This document shows positions 54,847-64,000 of a stretch of DNA of 64,000 nucleotides, in pieces; position 1 is the stretch's first letter, and each line of letters starts with the position of its first letter. Below the pieces are notes generated by a model. The model was given only the letters and a program-made list of their open reading frames with translations, had not been told where the DNA came from and did not search any database. Where the stretch lies: the NCBI GenBank assembly GCA_963921195.1, contig OY992537.1, forward strand, positions 203,384,581-203,448,580. The letters are read 5' to 3'. The translations under genes were made by a program, and so were the position numbers. This DNA is from Pegoplata infirma. Taxonomy: Eukaryota > Arthropoda > Insecta > Diptera > Anthomyiidae.

Positions 54847-57161
54847 CAGGGGCGTATCCAGGATTTTATTTCGGTGGGGGCCCAACATTTTTTTTTTCAA
54901 TTTTTATTTTACAAAAAATTTTCATAACAGCATTTAAAAGGAAAATGAAAACAAACTGCCTACTGATGACGTAGAAGTGGCTACAGAAACCATGGTCTAG
55001 GGTAAATCCACATTTAATTTAATCTTAAGAAGACACAATTTTCTTCTTCAATCAGAAAAACACAAACAACAAATTAAATACACTTGGCTTACGCCGAAAA
55101 AATATAATAAAAACAAAACAATTTATCTATTCTATTATCTAAAAGAGTCCGCCTTGAGATAATCGTATTTTGCAATTTGGGTTTCACAAAGTTTTCACTA
55201 ATCGTACCTCTGTTCCATTCTTTACTCTATGACTGAATGTAACACAATCAGATTCTTAATTTTTTTGTAAGTTAAAAACTGTTGGGAAAAAAATTAATAT
55301 TTTTTAATATTTTAAAATTTTTTGAGAGACTTAAGTCTTTTTTTAAAGTGTGAATTGTGTCAGATGCTGATACATTTTTACAAAGAAGATTATCAGAATC
55401 TGAATTTTTTTGTTTAAAGACAAGTCTAAGATTCTATGGCAATTTCCAGTTAAGACAGTTTTTGTTATAGAAAAAGTCAAAGACTCTAAATCATATTTCC
55501 AATGGAAAACGTTTCTCGGGAAAAAGTCACTTTAGAAAATGATTCTATAAATATATGTTTCAAAAGAAAAGACTCCGATTGTAAGATATTTCCCCAGAAT
55601 CTGAGATATTTCTAGTCTAGCACATTTTCTCAGATTCTGAAACATTCTACAAAAAAAGTTTTAGATTCTGCGAAAATTTCCGCTTTTTCTTTAAGAAAAA
55701 TTATTCAGATTCTAAGACCTTTTTAATAAGAAAAAATGTTATACAAAAAGTCCTAGATTCTAATACATTTTTCCTAAAGAAAAACTATCGGATTCTGAGA
55801 AAATTTTCCTATAGAAAAAGTCTAAGATTCTTAGACATTTTTTCTATAGAAAAAGTTTCTAATTCTGAGATATTTTTCCAATAGAAAGTCTCAGATTCTT
55901 ATAGAAAAAGTCTCAGATTCTTCGACATTTTTCCTATAGAAAATGTCTCAGATTCTCAGACATTTTTTCTACAGAAAATTTCTTAGATTCTGAGACATTT
56001 TTACTACCGAAAAAGTCTCAGAATCTTAAACACTTTTCCAATAGAAAAAGTCTCAAATTCTTATATATTTTCCTATAGAACAAGTCTCAGATTCTGAGAT
56101 AGTCTGCCTATAGGAAACTGTCAGATTCTGAAACATTTTTCATATAGAAAAAGCCTCAGATTCTAAGACATTTTTCCTGAAGAAAAGTCTCAGATTCTGA
56201 AATATTTTTCCCACAGAAAAATACTCAGATTCTGAGACATTATTCTTATAGAAAAATATATTTTTACAATAGAAAAGTCTCAGATTTTGAGCATTTTTTT
56301 ACACAAAAAGTCTCAGCTTGTGTCTCTGAGACATTTTTCCTATACACAAAATTTTAGATTTTCAGATAATTTACCTTAAGAAAAATTCGTTGATTATAAG
56401 AAATTTTTCGTAAAAAAAGTCTACAATTCTGAGACATTTTCCTAGATTGTAAGAAAAATTCTCAGATTCTAAAACATTTTTTATATAGAAAATCCTCAGA
56501 TTCTATTAAAAATCACAGACTTTGAGACATTTTTCAGATTCAGAGACATTATTCCTTTAGAAAGTTTTCAGATTCTGAAACATTTTTCATATAGAAAAGC
56601 CTCAGATTCTGAGAAGTTTTTATAGAAAAAGTCTCAGATTCTGAGACATTTTTCCTATAGAAAAAGTCTTAGATTCTGAGAAAAAGGCTAACATTTTAAG
56701 ACATTATTCCTATAGAAAAAGTCTAAGATTCTCAGACATTTTTCTTATAGAAAGTTTTAGATTCTGAGACATTTTTTTTTAGAAAAGTGAAAGATTCTGA
56801 GACATTTTTTTTTAAGAAATAAACGAGACATTTTACTAAAAGACAAAGTCGCATTTTAAGATTTGACTACATTTTACTTACAATTAGGTCCATTTTTTGT
56901 GAACATAAAACTTTAGGTTGTAAGATATTTTTTCATTAGAATCTTAAGTTGAAAAGTTTCAAATTCTAAGAAAAAAATTTCAGATTTTGAGGTTTTTTAA
57001 CAGAAAAATTTCGGTTTCAAAACATTTTAGATTCCTAAATCTTTTTCGATTTTTTTTAAGAAGTTTTTTAATATTGTACTTATTATTTGATAATAAATCC
57101 TGAGATTTGTGAAATCATTTCGGAGGGGGGGCCCGGGCCCCCCCCCCTGTATACGCCACTG
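54847..57161. mobile_element. hAT-like non-autonomous element with 8-bp duplication
   Basis: Starts CAGGGGCGTATCCAGG and ends CTGTATACGCCACTG; the outer bases pair as inverted repeats (CAGnGGCGTAT). Flanks ACCACGTG and ACCAGGTG are an 8-bp duplication with one mismatch, and rejoining the flanks restores the foldback arm. Eight-base duplications and CAGnGGCG ends fit the hAT superfamily. Just inside the ends lie a GGTGGGGGCCC and a GGGCCCGGGCCC/C-run block. The rest is unique sequence (to ~55320) and the ~35-bp repeat array. No transposase frame. Confidence 0.85.
55320..57040. repeat. ~35-bp palindromic repeat array, block 5 (best preserved)
   Basis: About 45 units of TTTTTCCTATAGAAAAAG + TCTCAGATTCTGAGACA. 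Both parts are near-perfect palindromes, so each unit can form two small hairpins. Least diverged around 55780-56000 and 56600-56700. It lies wholly inside the hAT-like element. Confidence 0.92.
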
Positions 57162-57262
57162 ACCAGGTGTAACTTAAACATTTTTCAACCGATTTTAATT
57201 TTTTCAACTGTTTTGGTTAGAAGAAGGATAGGGCTTTTCATGTGTGTGAATTGGTCTATAAA

Positions 57263-57540
57263 TATGCACAGAAAAAAATAAAAAAAATATTTGAGTAAAT
57301 TTTTAATACTATTGAGTAAAAAATTACTCAATTTTGCACCAGTAAACGATTTAATAGTATTGAGTAAATTTTTAATAAAAATTTATTAAATGTTTGAAAA
57401 AAAAATTTAGTAAATTTATCTATTTATTTTTTTTTTTCCTTTACTAATTAAAACTATGATATTCTCATAGAATAATTATCAAGAAAATTATTTATTAAAA
57501 AAAAATTTATTTTTTACTTATGCCAGTCTTGCAGTAAATG
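57263..57540. repeat. AT-rich palindromic motifs and a 552-family scrap
   Basis: TATTGAGTAAATTTTTAATA recurs with its inverse between 57280 and 57380, a possible small MITE starting CACAGAAAAAAA. 57438-57540 (CCTTTACTAATTAAAACTAT, GATATTCTCATAGAATAA) matches the 552-bp unit, positions ~95-190. Confidence 0.6.
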
Positions 57541-58013
57541 AGTGAAATATTCTTGTATCTCTTTATTTTTTTTCTCGTGTTTGTTATTAAAATGTTCACT
57601 AAAATATGTTAAGAAATCCCTGATTAATCTATTTCTTGTGGTAGCCTTGAAATAAAATGACAAGTGTAAGTATTTACTATAACTTAGCTCTTAATCGGTC
57701 TTCCTTTTTTATTTATTTACATGCTAAAAAGAAAACAAAAACATGTTTTGTATATCTTAATTACCTTTTTACAAGACAAAAAAAAAAGAAAACAAAAATC
57801 GTTTCATTAACAATAATAACAAGCTTATGTCATAGTATATAAATTACCTACTCCAACTCTGGGGATTTTACGTGTATGTAAAGAGTATTAAGACAACATA
57901 TGAATAGTTTTGTAAAAGGTAAATATTAACAACATTAATTACAATCATCGGTAAATAACTAATATCTAGAAAAAAATATTAATAAGAAAAAATTTAACAA
58001 ATAAGAATAAAAA
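57541..58013. other. Unassigned sequence
   Basis: No family match; small frame at 57657-57842 lacks a domain. Confidence 0.4.
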
Positions 58014-58255
58014 CAAGTAAAAAAATTATAGGCGGTCAAGTCCTATGACATATGATACTCTTCACCAGTGTTTTCCGGAAAATGGGTCGCAAGTCCAAAC
58101 ATGGACCGATTAGATACATATTTGGTTCCATTTTTAATTATTGTAGAAAATATACGCAAACCAAATTTGAGAGAAATTGATTTATTTTTGCTGTTTTTCG
58201 ACCGATTTAATGGTGATTTGTGTGGGATCTATTAGTAAAAATTTTCCAATCCTGT
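58014..58255 (-). mobile_element. 3' part of a mini-me/INE-1-like element, minus strand
   Basis: Plus strand CAAGTAAAAAAATTATAGGC, GGTCAAGTCCTATGAC, GTTTTCCGGAAAATGGGTC, GTCCAAACATGGACCGATT, CAAATTTGAGAGAAATTG: reverse complement of the 3' third of 6332-7185. No TA/GTCY part. Confidence 0.75.
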
Positions 58256-58439
58256 TAAATAAAAAACAAAATGGTTTATGAATAAACTAGCAAGCCCGCC
58301 GGCACTTCTTTACCGGTTATGTTAAAACCCGGATAATAGAAGGATCAGGACTACCCTTCCGATTTCATATAACTCCTATACGTAGTTTTTTTTATATTTA
58401 ATTGTGAACGTTTAAGTCTTTCATAAAATAATGTACTCG

Positions 58440-58655
58440 ATTCGGGAGTACTCTTTCACCATTCACCTTCTTTTTAAAATTTGAATATCATTTCGAGTTT
58501 TAAGATTTATAAATTTTTTTCTTGTACTTATTGAAGATATTAACTAGATCTTTAATTTTAACAACAAAAAAAAAAATTAAATCTTGAGCTTCGAAAGAAT
58601 ATCAAATTTTTAAAAATTGAATGGTGAAAGAGTACTCCCGAATCGAGCACAATAT
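58440..58655. repeat. Foldback inside the Helitron tail
   Basis: CTCGATTCGGGAGTACTCTTTCACCATTCA (first part CTCGATTCGGGAGTACTC) returns inverted as GAGTACTCCCGAATCGAG at ~58631-58648. Arms carry TTAAAATTTGAATATCA and its inverse. It is absent from Helitron copies 1 and 2, so it is a later MITE insertion. Confidence 0.75.
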
Positions 58656-59942
58656 TTCAATGAATATTTAAAGCAATAAAATTTTAATAACTTCGCTGTT
58701 AAGATATTGACTATTTTCTAGCATTTTTATCGGGATTTTGAATTTTGAGTAAATCAATATTTCAGTGAAACAAGAAATTTTGGGTTAAAAAACATATAAG
58801 TAGAACGAAAAAATATGGAGAAAGAAAAGTTGAATACGAAAAATTTGAGTAAAAAATAACATTCCATATTGTTCCCTGCTCTATTCCATTTCATTCCCGG
58901 TTCTACTCCATTTTATTTCCAATTTATCTCTTTTCGTTCCATATAAGTTTCTTTCCTCTCCGTTTAATATGCGCTAAAGAAACAAAAAAATCCATTGTTC
59001 CATTTTGCAACACTTTTACCGATCTTTAAAGTATGTCCTTCTCTTGGGTGTAATTTTTGCTAGAGGATACTACACGTCCAATTTTGATATTCTCAGTTTT
59101 TCAGTTTTCAGTTTAATAGTTAGATAGGTAAAAATTACCATTTGCCACCTTTTACCCTTAAAATTCAATTTTCCAAGAACTGTTTCTATTTTGCTGGGTG
59201 CTCATAGATTCAAAATATAAATTTTTTTACACATTGTTTCCAGAAATATAAGAAGTACCAAGTTTACACTTTTTTAACCCCTTTATAACCCTTAGAAACA
59301 AAATTTCCAAAAAGTACTTTTTCCAAAATATTTTTTCACTTAAGGATTCAGCATTCAAAATTTCTGCACCTACGATCAGTCTTTCAGTTATATAAAAAGT
59401 ATAAAAACACACTTTTTTACACCTCTAGAAACGGAATTTTTTAAAAATACTTTATCAGAATGTTTTTTTCGCCGAAGGACCCTACATTCTAAAATGCAAG
59501 CTTCTTAGACCATTTTTATAGCAACAAAAAAAGCACCAAATCTGCACTTTTTACCCCCTTAGAAACGGAATTTCCAAAAATTCTAATAAGTATTTTTCAG
59601 ATTTCAAGATTCTAGGACCATTTTTTCAGAATATAAAAAAAGTAACAAAATTACAAATTTTATCCCGCTAAAAACGAAATTTCGAAAAATACTCTTTCTA
59701 TAATGTTTTTTTTTTCACCCAAGGAACCTACATTCCAAATTTCAAGTATCTAGGATCATTATTTTTTTACCGAAGGAAAGGAAATTTTAAATTTCAAGTT
59801 TCTATTATAAAAAGTACGTCTTTCTTACCCTCTTAGAGACGTAATTTCCAAAAGTATTTTTCCAGAATGAAAACATCGGAGAACCCAACATTTCAAATTT
59901 GAAGTTTCTGGGAACATTATTTCAGGAAATAAGAAAGAACCA

Positions 59943-60942
59943 AAAGTTCAAATTTTTACCATAAATACGAACATTTATCTTTGGGAAAGGTACTTTTTGC
60001 AAAAAGTTTATCTTTGGGAAAGGTACTTTTTCCAAACCTACTTTTTGCAAAAGGTACTTATTACAAAAGGTACTTTTTACATAAGGTACTTTTTATAAAC
60101 GGTACTTTTTACAAAAAGTAATTTTTACAAAAGGTACTTCTTACAAGAGGTGCTTTTTACAAACGGTACTTTTTACAAAAAGTAATTTTTACAAAGGGTA
60201 CTTTTTACAAAAGCTACTTTTTACAAAAGGTACTTTTTACAAAATGTACTTTTTACTAAAGGTACTTTTTACACATGGTACTTTTTACAAAATTTACTTT
60301 TTACAAAAGGTATTTTTTACAAAAAGATAATTTTTACAAAAGGTACTTTTTACAAACGATACTTTTTACAAATGGTACTTTTAACAAAAGGTACTTTTTA
60401 CAAAAAGAAATTTTTACAAAAAGTAACTTTTACAAAATGTAAAAAGTTCAAATTTTTACCATAAATACGAACATTTATCTTTGGGAAAGGTACTTTTTGC
60501 AAAAAGTTTTTCTTTGGAAAGGTACTTTTTGCAAAACGTACTTTTTGCAAAAGGTACTTATTACAAAAGGTACTTTTTACATAAGGTACTTTTTATAAAC
60601 GGTACTTTTTACAAAAAGTAATTTTTACAAAAGGTACTTCTTACAAGAGGTGCTTTTTACAAACGGTACTTTTTACAAAAAGTAATTTTTACAAAGGGTA
60701 CTTTTTACAAAAGGTACTTTTTACAAAAGGTACTTTTTACAAAATGTACTTTTTACAAAAGGTACTTTTTACACATGGTACTTTTTACAAAATTTACTTT
60801 TTACAAAAGGTATTTTTTACAAAAAGATAATTTTTACAAAAGGTACTTTTTACAAACGATACTTTTTACAAATGGTACTTTTAACAAAAGGTACTTTTTA
60901 CAAAAAGAAATTTTTACAAAAAGTAACTTTTACAAAATGTAC
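59943..60942. repeat. 500-bp tandem duplication in Helitron copy 3
   Basis: AAGTTCAAATTTTTACCATA occurs at 59944 and 60444, and the following ~495 bp repeat with few changes, including distinctive variants (TACACATGGTACT, AAAAAGATAATTTTT) in the same order. It lies partly in the minisatellite and so duplicated a mixed block. Confidence 0.9.
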
Positions 60943-61529
60943 TTTTTAGAAAGGAACTTTTTAAATAAGGTACTTTTTACAATAAGTACTTTTTATAAAA
61001 GGTACTTTTTATAGAAGGTAATTTTTATAAAAGGCACTTTTTATAAAAGGTAATTTTTGTAAAAGGTACTTTTTATAAAAGGTACTTTTTATAAAAGGTA
61101 CTTTTTATAAAAAGGTACTTTTTATAAAAAGGTACTTTTTATAAAAGGTACTGTTTATAAAATGTACTTTTTATAAAAGGTACTTTTTATAAAAGGTACT
61201 TTTTATAAAAGGTACTTTTTATAAAAGGTACTTTTTATAAAAGGTACTTTTTATAAAAGGTACTTTTTATAAAAGGTACTTTTTATAAAAGGTACTTTTT
61301 ATAAAAGGTACTTTTTATAAAAGGTACTTTTTATAAAAGGTACTTTTTATAAAGGGTACTTTTTATAAAAGGTACCTTTTATAAAAGGTACTTTTTATAA
61401 AGGGTACTTTTTATAAAAGGTACTTTTTATAAAAGGTACTTTTTATAAAAGGTACTTTTTATAAAAGGTACTTTTTAAAAAAGGTACTTTTAATAAAAGG
61501 TACTTCTTATAAAAGGTACTTTTTATAAA
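60000..61529. repeat. 16-bp minisatellite, copy 3, with two unit types
   Basis: Up to about 60975 the unit is mainly GGTACTTTTTACAAAA; after that it is GGTACTTTTTATAAAA as in copies 1 and 2. The first type is diverged, the second homogeneous. The 79-codon frame at 60775-61014 is translation of the repeat. Confidence 0.95.
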
Positions 61530-61720
61530 CCCGAGTAAAAATAATTTAATATGATCTTATATACTTTTATATAGTCATATTATTTCATATATGATCATGT
61601 GTGACACTATGTATTGCAAGATAAATTTATATAATAAATTTTGATGTGGGATTTTTTTAAAATATCGCCATACATAACTATATGTTGTAACATCTGGCCC
61701 CATGCATCATTTTAAATTTC

Positions 61721-62135
61721 TAAGTGTTTTATATAAAATTTTATATGCCTCCATTATTTTTTAATTTTTTTAAGTTTTTTCCAAGAATATATTTTTATCG
61801 CAAATATTTTCAAAGTGTTTTATATAAAATTTCATATGACTTCATATTTTTTTATTTTTCTAAGATTTTTCCTCCAAGCACCACTTTTTATCACGAATAT
61901 TTTCTAAGTGTTTTATATAAAATTTTATATGACTCCATCTTTTAATTTTTTTTCTAAGTTTTTTTCAAGGAACATTTTTTTTATTGCAAATATTTTCTAA
62001 GTGTTTTTTATAAAATTTTATATGACTCCATTTTTTTAAATTTTCTAAGTTTTTCCATGGACAATTTTTTTTTGAAAATATTTTCTAAGTGTTTTATATA
62101 AAATTTAACATGACTTCATTTTTTGAAATTTTTCT
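61721..62135. repeat. ~91-bp tandem repeat in the CCCGAG element
   Basis: TAAGTGTTTTATATAAAATT or a close variant starts units at 61721, 61812, 61905, 61998 and 62086. Each has ATATGACTCCAT and TTTTCTAAG phrases. The fifth unit is cut by the CAAGGG element. Confidence 0.85.
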
Positions 62136-62137
62136 AA

Positions 62138-62737
62138 CAAGGGAAGTCTCCCTAGTGTCACCCGCGGATCTTTATGGAATTGGTTTTATTTTGTAGAGCA
62201 GAAAAAATAAAGGGACACGTATTTTTTTATAGCGGCCCAAATTCATATTTAGGGGGTAAAAAGGAGGGGGGAAGACAAGGCCATTTTTCAGTTTTTTTCG
62301 TTTATCTACTATATTTTGCAAAGAAACCTAGTCATGTTACATACCAAATGAAAGGTCTTTTGAAAACCAATCTACGTGTGCTAAGAACGTGTCCAAACAT
62401 GCACAACTTTTCGTTATATTGAGTAAAATACCAAAATTTTGGGACATTTTTGTTAATAAATCGAAAAATATTAACTTCATCGGCCCGTTGTTAGCACCAC
62501 GAGATAGGTATTTTTAATACCTTTAATCTGATACCACACATGCCTATATTAATTTTGTTTAAATAGGCGTAAATTGTAAAAAACTGAAAAAGGTCAATTT
62601 GCCCCCATACAAATCGACCCCCCCTAAAAATGAGTTTGGGCCGCTATAAAAAAATACGTGTCGAATTAATTTTCGTTCTTAACAACATATCCAAATTTCA
62701 TGAAGATCGGAAGGTGACACCAGGGAGACTTCCCTTG
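62138..62737. mobile_element. CAAGGGAAGT foldback with TAA duplication, copy 2
   Basis: TAA-CAAGGGAAGTCTCCCT and AGGGAGACTTCCCTTG-TAA. Arms include TTTTTTTATAGCGGCCCAAA and its inverse. The terminal 10 bp match 31092-31679; interiors differ. The 82-codon frame at 62174-62422 starts inside the left arm and has no domain. Confidence 0.88.
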
Positions 62738-62981
62738 TAAGTTTTTTTCAAGAACAACTTATTTTTATTATTTTAGTTTTTCAACTTTTTATTAAAAACT
62801 TAAAAAAAACATCCGATTTATAAAATTTTTTTTTTTTTTTTTTTATTATTAGATTTTTTTTTTATTATTAGATATTATTCGATCAAATCTTATGAAACCA
62901 TTTTTCGTATAAGATTATATCAAAATAGACACGAACCCATATTAAATTATATATTGTGTCATATCAATTTTTTTACTCGGG

Positions 62982-63312
62982 AAAGGTACTTTTTATAAAA
63001 GGTACTTTTTATAAAAGGTACTTTTTATAAAAGGTACTTTTTATAAAAGGTACTTTTTATAAAAGGTACTTTTTATAAAAGGTACTTTTTATAAAAGGTA
63101 CTTTTTATAAAAGGTACTTTTTATAAAAGGTACTTTTTATAAAAGGTACTTTTTATAAAAGGTACTTTTTATAAAAGGTACTTTTTATAAAAGGTACTTT
63201 TTATAAAAAAGTACCTTTTATAAAAAAAAGTACCTTTTATAAAAAGTACTTTTTATAAAAGGTACTTTTTTTAAAAGGTACTTTTTATAAAAGGTACTTT
63301 TTAGAAAATGTA
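62982..63312. repeat. 16-bp minisatellite, copy 3 continued, with a unit-orientation flip
   Basis: Homogeneous GGTACTTTTTATAAAA units, except that at about 63205-63245 two units appear as AAGTACCTTTTATAAAA, the opposite orientation, before the original orientation resumes. Confidence 0.93.
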
Positions 63313-63355
63313 CCCTTTGCTTTTAATGTACTATCATTACGTTTACTAAACCGTT

Positions 63356-63870
63356 TTTATACCCTCAAACCACAGTTTGTAACGCATCGAAATATCGGTC
63401 GGGGACCCCATAAAGTATATATATTATTGATCCATGATCGATTCTAAGACATTCTGTAAATTTTCGTCCGTCTGTCTGTAGATAAGTTTGGCACAGATAT
63501 ATCTCATGTTCATAGGCATGTTAAGTTCGTGAATGGGCAAAATCGGGCCAGGGGGAAAAAAGTTCCCCCTTGAAGAACTGAACTAACCTCTGAAAAAATA
63601 TACTATTTTCATATGTTTTTTGTATTTTTGTTAAATAAATGAAACTTTTGGTATATTTATCGCGATGGGAAGGTGCTCTCAAAGTCCCACACTGACACAC
63701 ATCACCCCCCCCCCCCCAAAAAAACGCCCTGACAATTTTTTTTTTACATTTTTGTTGTTAATCAAAAAATTGTTTACACTCAAAAACCAATTTACACTAT
63801 TCTTGTTTTTTTATAAAAATTTCTAAATATGTTTTGGGGATAGTTTAGGCAAGTCGAATTTACTTTCCAA
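63356..63870 (+). mobile_element. mini-me/INE-1-like element, internally shortened
   Basis: TATACCCTCAAACCACAG, CATCGAAATATCGGTCGG, TATATATATTATTG, short GTCCGTCTGTCTGTAG, GGGCAAAATCGGGCCAGG body and a decayed 3' end (GGCAAGTCGAATTTAC). Abuts the truncated Helitron. Confidence 0.78.
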
Positions 63871-64000
63871 CCGTTTTTGCTTTTATTTAAAAATTTTATG
63901 TGTGAGTATTAAATTTCAATTTCTTGTACACTTTTTTATCAATTAACCCAGTAATAATAAATAACAAGAATTCTTTGTCTCGGAAAAATTTAATTAATTT
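63871..64000. other. Unassigned sequence at window end
   Basis: AT-rich; nothing recognised. Confidence 0.4.

Larger units (their letters stand above)
54675..57262. mobile_element. CACTGTGCTAC-family foldback, one arm, split by a hAT-like element
   Basis: Starts CACTGTGCTACAAAAAACAC after TTA and follows the arm of copies 1 and 2 (GAGGTAGTTAAGGTTGTAGG, GCCAGACACCCTCAAATTTT). It is interrupted at 54847, resumes at 57162 with GTGTAACTTAAACATTTTTC and continues to GTGTGAATTGGTCTATAAAT. The other arm is missing. Confidence 0.82.
61530..62981. mobile_element. CCCGAG-family element inserted in the minisatellite
   Basis: CCCGAGTAAAAATAATTT at the left, AATTTTTTTACTCGGG at the right. The array is interrupted inside TATAAAAGG: left flank TATAAA, right flank AAAGG, so AA is duplicated. 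Because the host is a regular repeat, boundaries are exact. Interior holds a ~91-bp tandem repeat (61721-62135), a CAAGGG element and AT-rich sequence. Confidence 0.88.
58287..63330 (-). mobile_element. Helitron copy 3, 5'-truncated, with insertions
   Basis: The minus-strand 3' end is CTAG at 58287-58290, next to A on the plus strand, with hairpin CCGGTA-AAGAAG-TGCCGG. The tail matches copies 1 and 2 (GAAGGATCAGGACTACCC, TTCCATATTGTTCCCTGC in parts). Then diverged modules, the 16-bp array, a CCCGAG element (61530-62981), and the rest of the array. The 5' TC end and its 145-bp modules are missing: after ~63330 the next sequence is a mini-me-like element. Confidence 0.75.

Noticed and set aside
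60775..61014. 79-codon frame with FYKRYFLQ repeats
   Set aside because: Translation of the 16-bp minisatellite, whose length is not a multiple of three.

Overview
The window is strongly AT-rich repetitive DNA from a dipteran genome, most likely a calyptrate fly. The evidence is the density of families typical of fly genomes: mini-me/INE-1-like elements with (TA)n and (GTCY)n tracts, foldback MITEs, non-autonomous Helitrons, and a Ty3/gypsy element. I find no host protein-coding gene, rRNA or functional tRNA. All recognisable coding sequence is decayed retrotransposon.

Region by region. 1-3.3 kb holds a foldback element and a minus-strand Helitron carrying a ~1.1 kb array of a 16-bp minisatellite. 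3.3-11 kb holds large foldbacks, mini-me-like elements, a SINE with a target duplication, and a degenerate ~35-bp repeat. 11-15 kb has a 200-N gap inside a copy of the 552-bp family and further foldbacks. 15-30.3 kb is a deep nest of one family with ends CCCGAGTAAAAA; into it have inserted two GAGTGTCCC foldbacks, two mini-me-like elements, a GGGGCAAAAC foldback, a second Helitron with the same minisatellite, a ~200-bp satellite with a tRNA-like B box, and a GGGCA-ended transposon. 30.3-37 kb holds nested MITEs, a hAT-like candidate and a LINE reverse-transcriptase fragment.

37.3-42.4 kb is a Ty3/gypsy element (LTRs 37364-37574 and 41634-41837, CTAT target duplication) sitting inside a foldback. 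Its gag is split by a MITE, the reverse transcriptase and most of RNase H are deleted, and the integrase is frameshifted. It looks CsRn1-like from its CHCC gag motif, and its LTRs are nearly identical.

46.5-53.7 kb is a mini-me-like element split by a 6.2-kb array of identical-looking 552-bp units: about 5.5 in one orientation, then about 5.8 in the other, flanked by a 15-bp direct repeat. 54.7-57.2 kb is a hAT-like element with an 8-bp target duplication that carries an array of the ~35-bp repeat. 58.3-63.3 kb is a third, truncated Helitron whose minisatellite is interrupted by a CCCGAG element, itself interrupted by a CAAGGG element.

The elements do not form a pathway. What they show is insertion order (up to four levels of nesting) and repeated capture and expansion of tandem repeats inside mobile elements. 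The strongest candidates for something undescribed are the 552-bp inverted array, the minisatellite-bearing Helitrons and the CCCGAG family.
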